Assembly (NCBI RefSeq): GCF_005862305.2
Contig: NZ_CP054025.1
Location: 248,001-312,000, forward strand
Source of the DNA: Rhizobium indicum
GTDB taxonomy: Bacteria; Pseudomonadota; Alphaproteobacteria; Rhizobiales; Rhizobiaceae
Reading direction: 5' to 3'
DNA length: 64,000 nucleotides
A program made the translations under genes and the position numbers. Shown here piece after piece: positions 1 through 9,566 of this stretch; within the stretch, counting starts at the first letter, position 1, and every line of letters starts with the position of its first letter. Below the pieces are notes generated by a model. The model was not told the origin of the DNA and did not search any database. It was given only the letters and a program-made list of their open reading frames with translations.

Positions 1-1
1 G

Positions 2-673
2 CTGAAACAAATGGTCCTCGAGCGATATTCAAAATCGCCTGATTGTGTCCATGTCCTGTCGCATCCCGCCATTCATCGCTACGCGGAGCTCGCTCGGCGG
101 CACAAGATGGCGCGGCGCGGCGCAGATGGAACTTTGCGCGTTCTGCTTTTCGGACGGATTTTTGCTTACAAGGGATTGGAGCATCTGATCCGTGCCGAGG
201 CGATGCTCAAGGACCTGCTCCCCAATCTACGCATCACGGTGGCAGGCCGCGGCGATGATCCGTGGATCTTCGAGCCCCTTATGGGGGACGCCGTCCGCTA
301 TGATATTCGCAACCGCTTTATCGAGGATATGGAGGTCGCCCAGCTCTTTCTGGATGCCGACATCGTTGTCCTTCCCTATACGGAAGCCTCTCAAAGCGGA
401 GTCCTCAATCTTGCCGCGGCATTTGGCAAACCGGTTATCGTGACTGATGTCGGCGAATTGCGAGCCACCGTTCTGCCAAACGGACTGGGAATGGTGGTTC
501 CACCCGGGGATGTGGAACAGCTCGCGATAGCCATACGGACACTGGCGGAAAACAGCGAGCTCAGAAGCAGCTTCGGGATCAACGCGCTCGCATGGGCTAC
601 AGGTCCGAATTCGCCTCAACAGGTCGGAGCACAGGCTGCGGCCGTTTATCGTAAGGTGATCGGGGCATGCTGA
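2..673 (+). CDS. GT4-family glycosyltransferase, 5' end cut by the window
   Basis: This is the C-terminal part of a GT-B glycosyltransferase that transfers a sugar from a nucleotide donor during surface-polysaccharide assembly. The frame is open to the first base, so the true start lies upstream; the first ATG inside is at 11. A short strand-turn 'LLFGRIFAYKGLEHLI' opens the donor-binding Rossmann half. 'VVLPYTEASQSGVLNLA' follows and matches the E-x7-E region of GT4 enzymes with the usual 'P..Y.E..qSGV' spacing. The last 7 bp overlap the next glycosyltransferase, so the two are translationally coupled. Acceptor and donor cannot be read from sequence; the gmd/fcl genes downstream make fucose one possible donor. 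Confidence 0.85.
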   Translation: MKQMVLERYSKSPDCVHVLSHPAIHRYAELARRHKMARRGADGTLRVLLFGRIFAYKGLEHLIRAEAMLKDLLPNLRITVAGRGDDPWIFEPLMGDAVRYDIRNRFIEDMEVAQLFLDADIVVLPYTEASQSGVLNLAAAFGKPVIVTDVGELRATVLPNGLGMVVPPGDVEQLAIAIRTLAENSELRSSFGINALAWATGPNSPQQVGAQAAAVYRKVIGAC

Positions 674-1812
674 TGAACGCGCTCACGGATGGGAATCGGG
701 TAGCGACGCGCAACGCAGCAGCAACCGTCCGCCACTACGTCCCGGGTGGTTGCGAAAACGGTGGCGGAATTGGCAGGCTCGTCGGATACATATCGAACAC
801 GGCGAAGGAGGCCGGCGAAACACACCTCGTCACCGACACCAGAGGGCCTCGGTGGTCCTCAGTTGCGTCGCCTATGCGCCTGCTCGGCGCCGTCTTGATG
901 ATGGCAAAGGATCGGATAGTTGCTCCGGCACGCATTCACCATATTCATGTCGCGGGTCGCGGCAGCACCGCAAGAAAACTGATCCTGACCGAGGCTGCCC
1001 GTCTCCTCGGATGCTCTCACATATTGCACCTGCACGACTACGACTACGCGACCGACTTTGCCGCACGCTCGCCACGTCAACAAATGCTTGTACGCCGGAT
1101 GTTCCAACATGCCGACCAGGTCGTGGCACTGGGCCAGCGCGACCGCATCACGCTAACGACGCTTCTCGGCGTAGAAGAGCGCCGCGTAGTCGTCATCGGC
1201 AATTGTGTTCCCGACCCCGGGCCGCGCAATGTTCATGTCGGCGAGATGCCGTTGATCATATTTCTCGGCCGGCTGAGCGAACGTAAAGGCGTTCAGGAGC
1301 TTCTGCTTGCCTTAAGTCATCCGATCATGAAAGAACTCCGGTGGCGAGCCGTGCTGGCAGGCGATGGACCTGTGGAAGACTACCGGCGCCAGGCTGCCGC
1401 CATGGGGCTTTCAGATCTGGTGAAAATGCCGGGCTGGCTTGGCGCCGACGAGGCCCAAGCGCTGTGTACACGGGCAGATATCCTGGTCTTACCTTCGCAT
1501 GCCGAGGGCTTGGCAATGGCTGTGGTCGAAGGGCTTGCCCATGGGCTCGCCGTCGTCACCACGCGCGTCGGCGCGCATGGCGAAGTCATCTCCGATGGTG
1601 AAACCGGCGTCTTCGTACCTGTCGGAGACAAGGATGCCCTGGCTGCGGCGCTGGCTAAGCTCGTCACCGACCCGAAAGTCCGCAACTATCTGTCGGCCAA
1701 GGCCCGTGCTCATTATCTCAACAATTTCAGTATGAAGGCTTACATGCGATCGCTGGACAAACTCTACGACGCTATCTCCGCGCAACCTCAAACAACGGCT
1801 GGTGAACGATGA
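667..1812 (+). CDS. GT4-family glycosyltransferase
   Basis: A 381-residue GT-B glycosyltransferase. The N-terminal half carries 'HIHVAGRGSTARKL' and 'HLHDYDY', typical acceptor-side motifs. The C-terminal half has 'IIFLGRLSERKGVQELL', then 'PGWLGADEAQALCTRADILVLPS' split by the usual loop, then 'HAEGLAMAVVEGLAHG', the GT4 E-x7-E donor-binding motif. The ATG at 667 overlaps the previous gene by 7 bp, and its own stop overlaps the next start in an ATGA. It therefore belongs to one polysaccharide operon, probably adding one sugar of the repeat unit at the inner membrane. No signal peptide is visible. Family assignment is firm; sugar specificity is unknown. Confidence 0.9.
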   Translation: MLMNALTDGNRVATRNAAATVRHYVPGGCENGGGIGRLVGYISNTAKEAGETHLVTDTRGPRWSSVASPMRLLGAVLMMAKDRIVAPARIHHIHVAGRGSTARKLILTEAARLLGCSHILHLHDYDYATDFAARSPRQQMLVRRMFQHADQVVALGQRDRITLTTLLGVEERRVVVIGNCVPDPGPRNVHVGEMPLIIFLGRLSERKGVQELLLALSHPIMKELRWRAVLAGDGPVEDYRRQAAAMGLSDLVKMPGWLGADEAQALCTRADILVLPSHAEGLAMAVVEGLAHGLAVVTTRVGAHGEVISDGETGVFVPVGDKDALAAALAKLVTDPKVRNYLSAKARAHYLNNFSMKAYMRSLDKLYDAISAQPQTTAGER

Positions 1813-4016
1813 CTATTTCGACTGTGCCGCCAGACCGCAACCCCTCGCTCTCGTCGATGCGCTACGATCCCCGGCTTCAGGTAGAGACTCGTTCGGACGA
1901 AATTGATCTGACTTCAGGCCTGCGCCTTATCCGGCGACGGATGGTCATGATAATGGCCATCATCATGGTATTTATGGCGGTTGCCGTAACCGTGATTTCT
2001 GGATTGAAGCCGACTTATCATGCCGAGTCCCGGCTGATCATCCACACGCCTCTGGCGACAAAGCTCGGCACCGACGAGTCCGGCCGCAACGATCCGCTGG
2101 ACGCCACATCTGAGACCGAACGGCTTCTTTCCAGAAGCATCGCAGAGCGGGTAATCCGCGACCTGCGGCTCAATGAATGGCCGGAATTCAATCCGGCGCT
2201 GCAAGAAATCTCGCCTATCGACAAGATCCGATCAATGCTGCGCGGTTGGGTCGATAGTGAAAAACCGTCCTTGCCGATACGGGACAGCATCGAGCCGATA
2301 ATCCCGAAGTACTACAAGGCCCTCCGCGTTTGGCGCGATGGCCAGGGTGACGTCATTCAGATCGGTTTCGATGCGAGCGACCCCGAACGGGCCGCTTCTG
2401 TCCCGAACCGGCTCATCAGCATCTACCTCGAAGAGCGCAAGGACAGCCTGCGTGGTCGAGTGGACGCAGCAGAAGAATGGCTTCTGCTGCGCATCGACGA
2501 ACAGATGGGGCGCGCCAAGGCAGCACGCGATGCCGCCGACGTGTACCAGAAAACTACCGACGTTGCCTCAAATGACGACGATCAGGTTGAACAGATCAAG
2601 TCGATCATGGAGCTGGGCGAGCGGCGGACAAAAATCGAACAAGGCCGCGCTGAAGCGAGAGCAACGATATCCGCACTCGAAGCGGCCGACGACCCCTCGC
2701 TCGTCCTGCAGAATATGGTCATTCCCGACAGCATTGTTGCAATGCAACGCGAGCTTCGTGCGAAGGAGCAAGATCTCGAGCGCCTTCTTGAGACATATGG
2801 CAACACCGCCGAAGCCGTGGTCGACGCGCGCGCCAAGATCCTCAAAACTCGCACCGATCTCAGCCTTGCAACCGATCGATATCTCCAATCGATACACGCC
2901 AAGCTTGCGGCGCTCGATCATGAGGACGACACAATCCGGTCGGCATTGGCGACTGCTCATGAGAAACGCACTCGCTCTGCCCTGGCGCAAACCGAGTTGG
3001 CCCGACTCCAGCGCATGGCTGACAAAGAGCAAACGGCGCTGGACAAGCTCGAGGAGCAGCGCCGTGGCCTGGCTGCGCAAGCCATGTTGCCGGGCGCGGA
3101 ACTGGAAGTCTTGTCACCGGCCGCGGTGCCGCTGGCGCCGCAGGGACGCGGGCGGCTTTTCTATTTGATCGGCGCCCTTTTGGCTTCGATATCGATCGCG
3201 GTGACGGCCGCTTTCGTGGTCGAGATGTTGGACAATTCAGTCCGCAGCTTCGACCAGATGGCCGGAATGTCGCGCATCGTACCCGCCGGATTCATCCCAC
3301 ACCTGAAACGGAAAGACCGGAGAGATCCGTCGATGCTCTTCGGGAGCATCCAAGACGGGATGTTTGACGAAGCAATTCGCTCCGTCATGACTTCGCTCAA
3401 ACAATCCAACGGCGGAAAGTTGCCCAACAGTATCGTTGTGACGTCGGCTCACAGCGGAGAGGGCAAGTCACTTGTCGCCAGATCCCTGGCAATCGATCTC
3501 GCCGCCAACGGAATTCCGGTGCTGCTTGTCGATGGCGACCTCAGACTCGGAAATCTCGACTCGTTTTTCAAATCAGAGCTAAAGCAGGGGTTGAACGAAT
3601 TCCTGTGTGGACAGGCCGGAATGCGGGACATCATCCATCACCATCCAAGCGGCATCGACTTCATCCCGGCTGGCAATGCCGGTCTCCATCGGCGCGTTCG
3701 TTTGACTGATGCGGCTGACATCATCGCGAGGGCCGCCTCACTCGGCCAAATCGTCATCTTCGACAGCGCGCCGGTGCTCGCCTCGGCTGATACGATGCAT
3801 CTGACAGCGTTAGCAGAACGAACGCTGGTGGTCGTAAAATGGGGAAAGACGAGCCGTCGCGCGGTAGAGTTTTGCCTACATCAGCTGAAGACCGCGCGCA
3901 ACGCAGAGATTGCCGTTGCCATAAATAACGTCAATCCGAAACAACACGCCATGTACAACTTCAGCGATTCAGAACTGTTTGTGAGCTCACTGAGGAAGTA
4001 CCACGAGTACACATGA
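1809..4016 (+). CDS. Wzz-type polysaccharide co-polymerase fused to BY-kinase (ExoP/Wzc-like)
   Basis: A 735-residue inner-membrane protein controlling chain length and export of a surface polysaccharide. Two membrane segments, roughly residues 45-66 and 447-472, bracket a long periplasmic coiled-coil Wzz domain; the second follows a proline-rich stretch as in the family. The C-terminal cytoplasmic bacterial tyrosine-kinase domain has Walker A 'SAHSGEGKS' near 548, Walker A' 'LLVDGDLR' near 571 and Walker B 'IVIFDSAPV' near 646. Tyrosines at the extreme C-terminus ('MYNF', 'KYHEY') are candidate autophosphorylation sites, but the cluster is short. The start overlaps the preceding glycosyltransferase by 4 bp. 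Succinoglycan ExoP is the closest named relative by architecture; orthology is not proven. Confidence 0.9.
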   Translation: MTISTVPPDRNPSLSSMRYDPRLQVETRSDEIDLTSGLRLIRRRMVMIMAIIMVFMAVAVTVISGLKPTYHAESRLIIHTPLATKLGTDESGRNDPLDATSETERLLSRSIAERVIRDLRLNEWPEFNPALQEISPIDKIRSMLRGWVDSEKPSLPIRDSIEPIIPKYYKALRVWRDGQGDVIQIGFDASDPERAASVPNRLISIYLEERKDSLRGRVDAAEEWLLLRIDEQMGRAKAARDAADVYQKTTDVASNDDDQVEQIKSIMELGERRTKIEQGRAEARATISALEAADDPSLVLQNMVIPDSIVAMQRELRAKEQDLERLLETYGNTAEAVVDARAKILKTRTDLSLATDRYLQSIHAKLAALDHEDDTIRSALATAHEKRTRSALAQTELARLQRMADKEQTALDKLEEQRRGLAAQAMLPGAELEVLSPAAVPLAPQGRGRLFYLIGALLASISIAVTAAFVVEMLDNSVRSFDQMAGMSRIVPAGFIPHLKRKDRRDPSMLFGSIQDGMFDEAIRSVMTSLKQSNGGKLPNSIVVTSAHSGEGKSLVARSLAIDLAANGIPVLLVDGDLRLGNLDSFFKSELKQGLNEFLCGQAGMRDIIHHHPSGIDFIPAGNAGLHRRVRLTDAADIIARAASLGQIVIFDSAPVLASADTMHLTALAERTLVVVKWGKTSRRAVEFCLHQLKTARNAEIAVAINNVNPKQHAMYNFSDSELFVSSLRKYHEYT

Positions 4017-4055
4017 GTTCGAACAGCATGTTCGCCTGATTCTCCGAAATAAATT

Positions 4056-5159
4056 ATGGAGACCGCATTGAAAAACGAAAATAAGGTTGCGCTGGTTACG
4101 GGTATAACTGGCCAGGACGGTGCGTATTTGGCCGAATTGCTCCTGGAGAAGGGCTATAATGTTCACGGCCTCAAGCGACGCTCATCGTCGTTCAACACCA
4201 GTCGCATCGAGCATCTATACGAGGATCCCCATGTCGAAAATCCTCGCTTTATTCTGCATTACGGGGACATGACCGATTCAACGAACCTCATCCGCGTCGT
4301 TCAGGAAACGCAGCCGGACGAGATCTACAATCTCGCCGCACAGAGCCACGTTCAAGTCTCTTTCGAGACGCCGGAATATACGGCTAACGCCGATGGAACC
4401 GGCACCCTTCGGCTCCTTGAAGCAATTCGCCTCCTGGGACTGACCAAGAGGACCCGCTTCTATCAAGCGTCCACCTCAGAGCTCTACGGCAAAGTTCAGG
4501 AAGTCCCGCAGAGCGAAACGACGCCCTTCTACCCTCGATCCCCCTACGCCGCGGCCAAGCTCTACGCCTATTGGATTGTGGTCAATTATCGCGAAGCATA
4601 TGGCATGCACGCCTCGAACGGCATTTTGTTCAATCATGAAAGCCCGATCCGCGGCGAAACATTCGTGACGCGCAAAATCACCCGGGCGGCGGCTGCGATC
4701 CATCTTGGGCTGCAGGAAAGGCTCTATCTCGGCAACTTGGACGCCAAGCGCGACTGGGGACATGCGCGAGAATATGTCCGCGGCATGTGGCTGATGCTGC
4801 AACAGGATGAACCGGAGGACTATGTCCTTGCGACCGGCGAAACGCACTCGGTTCGTTCCTTTGTCGACAAGGCCTTTGCCCAGGTGGGCATGCCGATTGA
4901 TTGGCGTGGGAACGGGGTTGAGGAAAAGGGATACGATAAGACATCCGGCAAGTGTTTGGTGGAGATCGATCCAGCTTACTTCCGTCCGACCGAAGTTGAT
5001 CTTCTGATTGGCGATCCGACGAAGGCGCACACGAAGCTTGGCTGGAAACATGAGACCAATCTTGATCAGCTGGTTGCGGAGATGGTTCGCGAGGATCTGA
5101 AACTCATGGCACGAAATGTTCCGTCGGTCGGTGTAACTAAAGGTTTTGCCTATGCCTGA
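4056..5159 (+). CDS. gmd: GDP-mannose 4,6-dehydratase
   Basis: Converts GDP-D-mannose to GDP-4-keto-6-deoxy-D-mannose, the first step to GDP-L-fucose and related 6-deoxyhexoses. The 367-residue length is normal. The NAD(P)-binding glycine motif '[10 protein letters not shown]' is near residue 17, and '[17 protein letters not shown]' is the family signature after it. The catalytic set is visible as 'STSELYGK' and '[15 protein letters not shown]' (YxxxK). A 39-nt gap separates it from the BY-kinase gene. It overlaps fcl at the 3' end, so the two enzymes are made together. Recognition is firm. Confidence 0.97.
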   Translation: METALKNENKVALVTGITGQDGAYLAELLLEKGYNVHGLKRRSSSFNTSRIEHLYEDPHVENPRFILHYGDMTDSTNLIRVVQETQPDEIYNLAAQSHVQVSFETPEYTANADGTGTLRLLEAIRLLGLTKRTRFYQASTSELYGKVQEVPQSETTPFYPRSPYAAAKLYAYWIVVNYREAYGMHASNGILFNHESPIRGETFVTRKITRAAAAIHLGLQERLYLGNLDAKRDWGHAREYVRGMWLMLQQDEPEDYVLATGETHSVRSFVDKAFAQVGMPIDWRGNGVEEKGYDKTSGKCLVEIDPAYFRPTEVDLLIGDPTKAHTKLGWKHETNLDQLVAEMVREDLKLMARNVPSVGVTKGFAYA

Positions 5160-6222
5160 GGTGATTTACAGCCTTGCCGGAAAGAGGGTCTATGTCGCCG
5201 GCCACCGCGGAATGGTGGGCTCTGCGATCGTGCGGCGTCTCGCTTCCGAGGGCTGCGAGATTTTGACGGCCACCCGCGCCGAGGTCGATCTCAGACGGCA
5301 GGAGCAGGTGGAGGCCTGGATGAGTAAGCATCGTCCCGATGCTGTCTTCCTGGCTGCTGCGAGGGTCGGCGGTATTCTCGCGAATGCTACCTATCCGGCC
5401 GACTTCCTTTACGACAACTTGATTCTCCAGGCGAACGTCATCCACGCCGCCCATAGAACTCAAGTCGAAAAACTGATGTTTCTGGGCTCGTCCTGCATCT
5501 ATCCGAAATTCGCCGATCAGCCGATCGTTGAGGACTCACTTCTGACCGGATCGCTTGAGCCCACGAATGAATGGTATGCGATCGCCAAAATTGCCGGATT
5601 AAAGCTCTGCCAAGCCTATCGCAAACAGTACGGTAGAGATTTCATCTCGGCCATGCCTACCAATCTTTACGGTCCAGGCGACAATTTTGACCTCGGGTCA
5701 AGCCATGTCATGCCAGCGCTCATACGCAAGACACATGAGGCCAAGGTCAACCAGCAACAAGAGATATGCGTCTGGGGTACCGGCACGCCGCGGCGCGAAT
5801 TCCTGCATGTTGACGATTGCGCCGACGCCTGCGTCCAGCTCATGAAGACCTATTCCGCCGAAAGTCATGTGAACGTAGGTTGTGGCGAAGACATTACCAT
5901 CCTCGAATTGGCATACCTCGTCTCCGAGATCGTTGGTTTCGAAGGCAAGATCACGCGCGACCTCACCAAGCCAGATGGCACGCCACGTAAACTCCTGAGC
6001 GTCGACAAGCTTCGCACTCTCGGCTGGTCTCCTAAGATAGGTCTGAAGGAGGGTATCGCAGATGCCTATCGCTCCTTCCTTGATGGCCATCATCTCGAAC
6101 GCAGCGACAGAGCTACGTCCGGCGACTTGATCGGTCAAAGCGACATCAGTTTCGAGAAAGCGAAGGGTTCGGCGCCGCATGCGCCCACGCTCTCGACCGT
6201 TGCGCATCATCCCTCGCCATAG
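5152..6222 (+). CDS. fcl: GDP-L-fucose synthase (epimerase/reductase)
   Basis: Performs 3,5-epimerisation and NADPH reduction of GDP-4-keto-6-deoxymannose to GDP-L-fucose. The N-terminal glycine motif '[10 protein letters not shown]', the catalytic 'GSSCIYPK' region and '[12 protein letters not shown]' (YxxxK) are all present. I chose ATG 5152 over the in-frame TTG 5146 because an AAAGG sits at a good distance; either way it overlaps the end of gmd. After the usual end near residue 320 there is a tail of about 35 residues ('[15 protein letters not shown]...') with no family match I recognise. It may be a harmless extension or a fused 3' junction. Confidence 0.95.
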   Translation: MPEVIYSLAGKRVYVAGHRGMVGSAIVRRLASEGCEILTATRAEVDLRRQEQVEAWMSKHRPDAVFLAAARVGGILANATYPADFLYDNLILQANVIHAAHRTQVEKLMFLGSSCIYPKFADQPIVEDSLLTGSLEPTNEWYAIAKIAGLKLCQAYRKQYGRDFISAMPTNLYGPGDNFDLGSSHVMPALIRKTHEAKVNQQQEICVWGTGTPRREFLHVDDCADACVQLMKTYSAESHVNVGCGEDITILELAYLVSEIVGFEGKITRDLTKPDGTPRKLLSVDKLRTLGWSPKIGLKEGIADAYRSFLDGHHLERSDRATSGDLIGQSDISFEKAKGSAPHAPTLSTVAHHPSP

Positions 6223-6288
6223 GGAATTTGCACGAGGGATAACAGGGTTTTGTCTCGGGGGGACGCATATGCTGGGACGGCGCAAATA

Positions 6289-6420
6289 ATGCAGCCTGTA
6301 GACATCAGGATTGCAGCGCTCATTTTCCTGATAGTCGCGTGGGTGATGATTATCGGTGCAGCAATGGATTTTTTCGCGGTCGAAATGCCGATATCGCTTG
6401 TCGCGCTATTAGGCAGATAG
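6289..6420 (+). CDS. Possible 43-residue single-pass membrane peptide
   Basis: A short frame in the 383-bp gap between fcl and the convergent CoA-transferase gene. It begins with ATG at 6289 and reads MQPVDIRI followed by one hydrophobic segment (residues 8-27), then a second semi-hydrophobic part and a stop at 6418-6420. A six-codon frame (MLGRRK) ends in a TAATG that overlaps this start, which could couple translation. No strong Shine-Dalgarno is seen. It could be the last gene of the polysaccharide operon or a chance frame. The rest of the gap (6223-6288 and 6421-6605) shows nothing recognisable. Confidence 0.3.
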   Translation: MQPVDIRIAALIFLIVAWVMIIGAAMDFFAVEMPISLVALLGR

Positions 6421-6605
6421 TCCACATCGGACGGCTCCACCGGGCCTTACCTTCAACCTCATCGCTTGCAGTCGCCACATCGACGGTTTCGCCGTTCTCA
6501 TCGCCTCGGTAATTTCGCAGAAGATAGGCGAAGCGTAGAACCCGGCTGACATCGGCACTGTGAACGCCGAAATGCGGCACGGCGTTGCTGACGCTGGAGC
6601 AGGTT

Positions 6606-7802
6606 TCATACAGAACTTGGAGGTAGAGATGCTCCTTCGCGGCCAGGCTGACGAGCATCGGGTATCGGCGACCAGTCCGACTGAATCTTTCCATTGTGCT
6701 CACCCAGCTTGGGCGACTTGTTGTGAGATGTCATCGGGATTCCTGAAAAGATGATCGGTGTCCGGATGCCCGGTACTCCGTCATTCATGATCGCCATTCC
6801 GCGGTGCTCAACTTGCGGATCCGCGAAAACGTCTTTCACCGTGTTGATCGGCCCAGCGGGCACGCCCACACGTTCAAGTTCGGCGAGCAGATCGGCGCGA
6901 TTAAAATGTTTCGTCCGCGCCTCTAGAATGGATGTCAAATCGGCTCGATGATGTACGCGGTCTGCGTTTGTCTTGAAACGGATGTCGTCAGCCAAGCTCG
7001 CTATCTGCAGAACATCGCAAACCCGAGAGAATTGAGCGTCATTGCCACAAGCGATGATGACGCTACCGTCGGAGACCGGAAATACCTGGTAGGGCGCAAT
7101 GTTAGGATGCGCATTGCCAAGCCGTGTCGGTGACTTCCCGGACGCAAGGAAATTCATCGCCTGATTGGCGAGCACTCCCACGGCACTGTCCAGGAGAGCC
7201 ATATCTATGTGCTGGCCCTCTCCCGTGGCACTGCGAAGAAGCAAGGCTGCTTGAATAGCAATGACCGAATAGAGGCCTGTGAATATATCGCCGAACGCCA
7301 CGCCTATTTTTTGAGGCTCCCGACCGGGCTCGCCGGTCAGATCCATGATCCCCGCCATGCCCTGAACGATGAAATCGTATCCGGCACGTTCGGCATAAGG
7401 GCCTGACTGGCCAAAACCGGTGATCGAGCAATAAATTAGACGCGGGTTGATCCGTTTGAGGCTCTCGTAGTCGAGGCCGAACTTCTTAAGCCCACCAACC
7501 TTGAAGTTCTCGATGACGACATCGGCATTGGCAATCAGTTCGCGAACTTTTGCGGTGTCTTCTTTAGACTTGAAGTCGGCGGTGATGCTGAGCTTTCCTC
7601 GGTTGCAACTATGGAAGTAGGCCGCGGCGACATCATTTCCATCTTCGATAAAAGGAGGGCCCCAGCGACGTGTATCGTCGCCCTCTGGGCTTTCCACCTT
7701 GACGACCGTCGCTCCCAAATCCGCAAGGGTCTGACCTGCCCAAGGGCCAGCCAAAATTCGCGCGAGTTCCACAACCCGGATGCCTTGAAGCGGAAATTGC
7801 AT
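6606..7802 (-). CDS. gcdG: Class III (CaiB/BaiF) CoA-transferase, probable glutarate CoA-transferase
   Basis: Moves CoA from an acyl-CoA to a carboxylic acid; next to gcdH the likely job is activating glutarate from succinyl-CoA. 'QGIRVVELARILAGPWAGQ' is the classic N-terminus, 'GYDFIVQGMAGIMDLTG' the core signature, and the Asp of 'VAFGDIFTGLYS' the expected catalytic residue. ATG 7802 is preferred over an upstream TTG because AGAGGAG precedes it by 6 nt. After 'SPKLGEHN' the last ~25 residues do not resemble the usual family end, though total length (398) is normal. The 3' neighbour gap suggests the end may have been rebuilt by recombination. The glutarate role is inferred from context. Confidence 0.88.
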   Translation of the reverse strand: MQFPLQGIRVVELARILAGPWAGQTLADLGATVVKVESPEGDDTRRWGPPFIEDGNDVAAAYFHSCNRGKLSITADFKSKEDTAKVRELIANADVVIENFKVGGLKKFGLDYESLKRINPRLIYCSITGFGQSGPYAERAGYDFIVQGMAGIMDLTGEPGREPQKIGVAFGDIFTGLYSVIAIQAALLLRSATGEGQHIDMALLDSAVGVLANQAMNFLASGKSPTRLGNAHPNIAPYQVFPVSDGSVIIACGNDAQFSRVCDVLQIASLADDIRFKTNADRVHHRADLTSILEARTKHFNRADLLAELERVGVPAGPINTVKDVFADPQVEHRGMAIMNDGVPGIRTPIIFSGIPMTSHNKSPKLGEHNGKIQSDWSPIPDARQPGREGASLPPSSV

Positions 7803-7850
7803 CGATACTCCTCTTAAACTCTCATAGTCAAAAGCAGCCCGCAATGGCTG

Positions 7851-9512
7851 CTACATATTCGGATAGACCGGCCCCTCGCCGCCCTGCGGCGGCACCCAGT
7901 TGATGTTCTGGTTGGGATCCTTGATGTCGCAGGTCTTGCAGTGCACGCAGTTCTGGGCGTTGATGACGAAGACGTCCTTGCCGTCCTTCTCCACCCATTC
8001 ATAGACGCCGGCCGGACAGTAACGCGTCGACGGGCCGGCATAGATGTCGTGTTCCGAACTCTTCTGCAGGTTCATGTCCTTGACCTGCAGATGCACCGGC
8101 TGGTCTTCCTCGTGATTGGTGTTCGACAGGAACACCGAGGACAGGCGATCGAAGGTCAAGACGCCATCGGGTTTCGGATAGGCGATCGGCTTGTGCTGTG
8201 ACGCCGGCTCCAGGCTCTCAGCATCGGTCTTGCCATGTTTCAGCGTGCCGAAGACGGAAAAGCCGAACAGCGTGTTGGTCCACATGTCGAAGCCGCCAAG
8301 CGCCACGCCGAGTGCCGTGCCGAACTTCGACCACAGCGGCTTGACGTTGCGGACGCGCTTCAAATCCTTGCCGATGTCACCCTTGCGCCATTCATTCTCG
8401 ATCTCGACGATCTCGTCATGGCTGCGACCGGCGGTAATCGCGGCGGCGATCTTCTCGGCCGCGAGCATGCCCGACAGCACCGCATTGTGGCTGCCCTTGA
8501 TGCGCGGCACGTTGACCAGACCGGCCGAACAGCCGATCAGCGCCCCGCCGGGGAAGGAAAGCTTCGGTACCGACTGGTAACCGCCCTCGGTGATGGCACG
8601 CGCGCCATAGGACAGCCGCTTGCCGCCCTCGAAGGTGGTGCGGATCGCCGGATGGGTCTTGAAGCGCTGGAATTCCTCGAAGGGATAGAGATAAGGGTTC
8701 TTGTAATTGAGGTGGACGACGAAGCCGACGGCGACCAGATTGTCTTCCAGGTGATAGAGGAAGGAGCCGCCGCCGGTCTTCATGCCGAGCGGCCAGCCGA
8801 AGGAGTGCTGCACCAGGCCCGGCCTATGGTTTTCCGGCTTGACCTGCCAGAGCTCCTTGATGCCGATGCCGAACTTTTGCGGTTCACGGTCCTTCGAAAG
8901 ATCGAACTTGGCAATCAGCTGCTTGGCGAGCGAGCCACGCACACCCTCACCGATCAGCACGTATTTGCCGAGCAGTTCCATGCCGCGGGTATAGTTCGGG
9001 CCGGGCTCGCCGTTCTTCTCGATGCCCATGTCGCCGGTGGCGACCCCGATGACGGCACCTTCGTCATTGTAGAGCACTTCGGTTGCGGCAAAACCCGGAT
9101 AGATCTCGACCCCGAGTTCTTCGGCTTTGGTCGCCAGCCAGCGACAGACGAGCCCAAGCGAGACGATGTAGTTGCCGTGATTGTTCATCAGCGGCGGCAT
9201 CAGCATATTCGGCAGGCGAACAGAGCCGGCCGGACCGAGCAGCAGGAAGTGATCTGATGTGACCTTGGTCTTGAACGGATGCTCGGCCTCGTCGCGCCAG
9301 CCGGGCAGCAGCCGGTCGATGCCGATCGGATCGACGACGGCGCCAGAGAGAATATGCGCGCCGACTTCCGCGCCCTTTTCGAGAACAACGATCGACAGCT
9401 CCAGATTGACCTGCTTCAGCCGGATCGCCGCCGCAAGACCGGCAGGACCAGCGCCGACGATCACAACGTCGAATTCCATCATTTCCCGAGGAGTGTCATT
9501 TCGTTCACTCAT
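7851..9512 (-). CDS. Electron transfer flavoprotein-ubiquinone oxidoreductase
   Basis: Passes electrons from acyl-CoA dehydrogenases, via electron transfer flavoprotein, to membrane ubiquinone. The 553-residue protein opens with an FAD-binding motif 'DVVIVGAGPAGLAAAIRL'. The C-terminal 4Fe-4S ligands appear as 'RYCPAGVYEW' and 'CVHCKTCDIKDP', and 'GEGPVYPNM' is the usual terminus. It lies between the CoA-transferase and 3-hydroxyacyl-CoA dehydrogenase genes, so it supplies the electron outlet for the glutaryl-CoA dehydrogenase encoded in the same run. No ETF alpha/beta genes occur in this window, so those must be elsewhere. Confidence 0.96.
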   Translation of the reverse strand: MSERNDTPREMMEFDVVIVGAGPAGLAAAIRLKQVNLELSIVVLEKGAEVGAHILSGAVVDPIGIDRLLPGWRDEAEHPFKTKVTSDHFLLLGPAGSVRLPNMLMPPLMNNHGNYIVSLGLVCRWLATKAEELGVEIYPGFAATEVLYNDEGAVIGVATGDMGIEKNGEPGPNYTRGMELLGKYVLIGEGVRGSLAKQLIAKFDLSKDREPQKFGIGIKELWQVKPENHRPGLVQHSFGWPLGMKTGGGSFLYHLEDNLVAVGFVVHLNYKNPYLYPFEEFQRFKTHPAIRTTFEGGKRLSYGARAITEGGYQSVPKLSFPGGALIGCSAGLVNVPRIKGSHNAVLSGMLAAEKIAAAITAGRSHDEIVEIENEWRKGDIGKDLKRVRNVKPLWSKFGTALGVALGGFDMWTNTLFGFSVFGTLKHGKTDAESLEPASQHKPIAYPKPDGVLTFDRLSSVFLSNTNHEEDQPVHLQVKDMNLQKSSEHDIYAGPSTRYCPAGVYEWVEKDGKDVFVINAQNCVHCKTCDIKDPNQNINWVPPQGGEGPVYPNM

Positions 9513-9566
9513 AATACCCCGCCTAAATTGTCCATGCTTTAGAGATGCCGGTGGCCGCTACAACGC

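Noticed and set aside
8235..9257. Long + strand frame (340 codons) antisense to ETF-QO
   Set aside because: It is a shadow of the strongly conserved ETF-QO gene, with no family match or ribosome site of its own.
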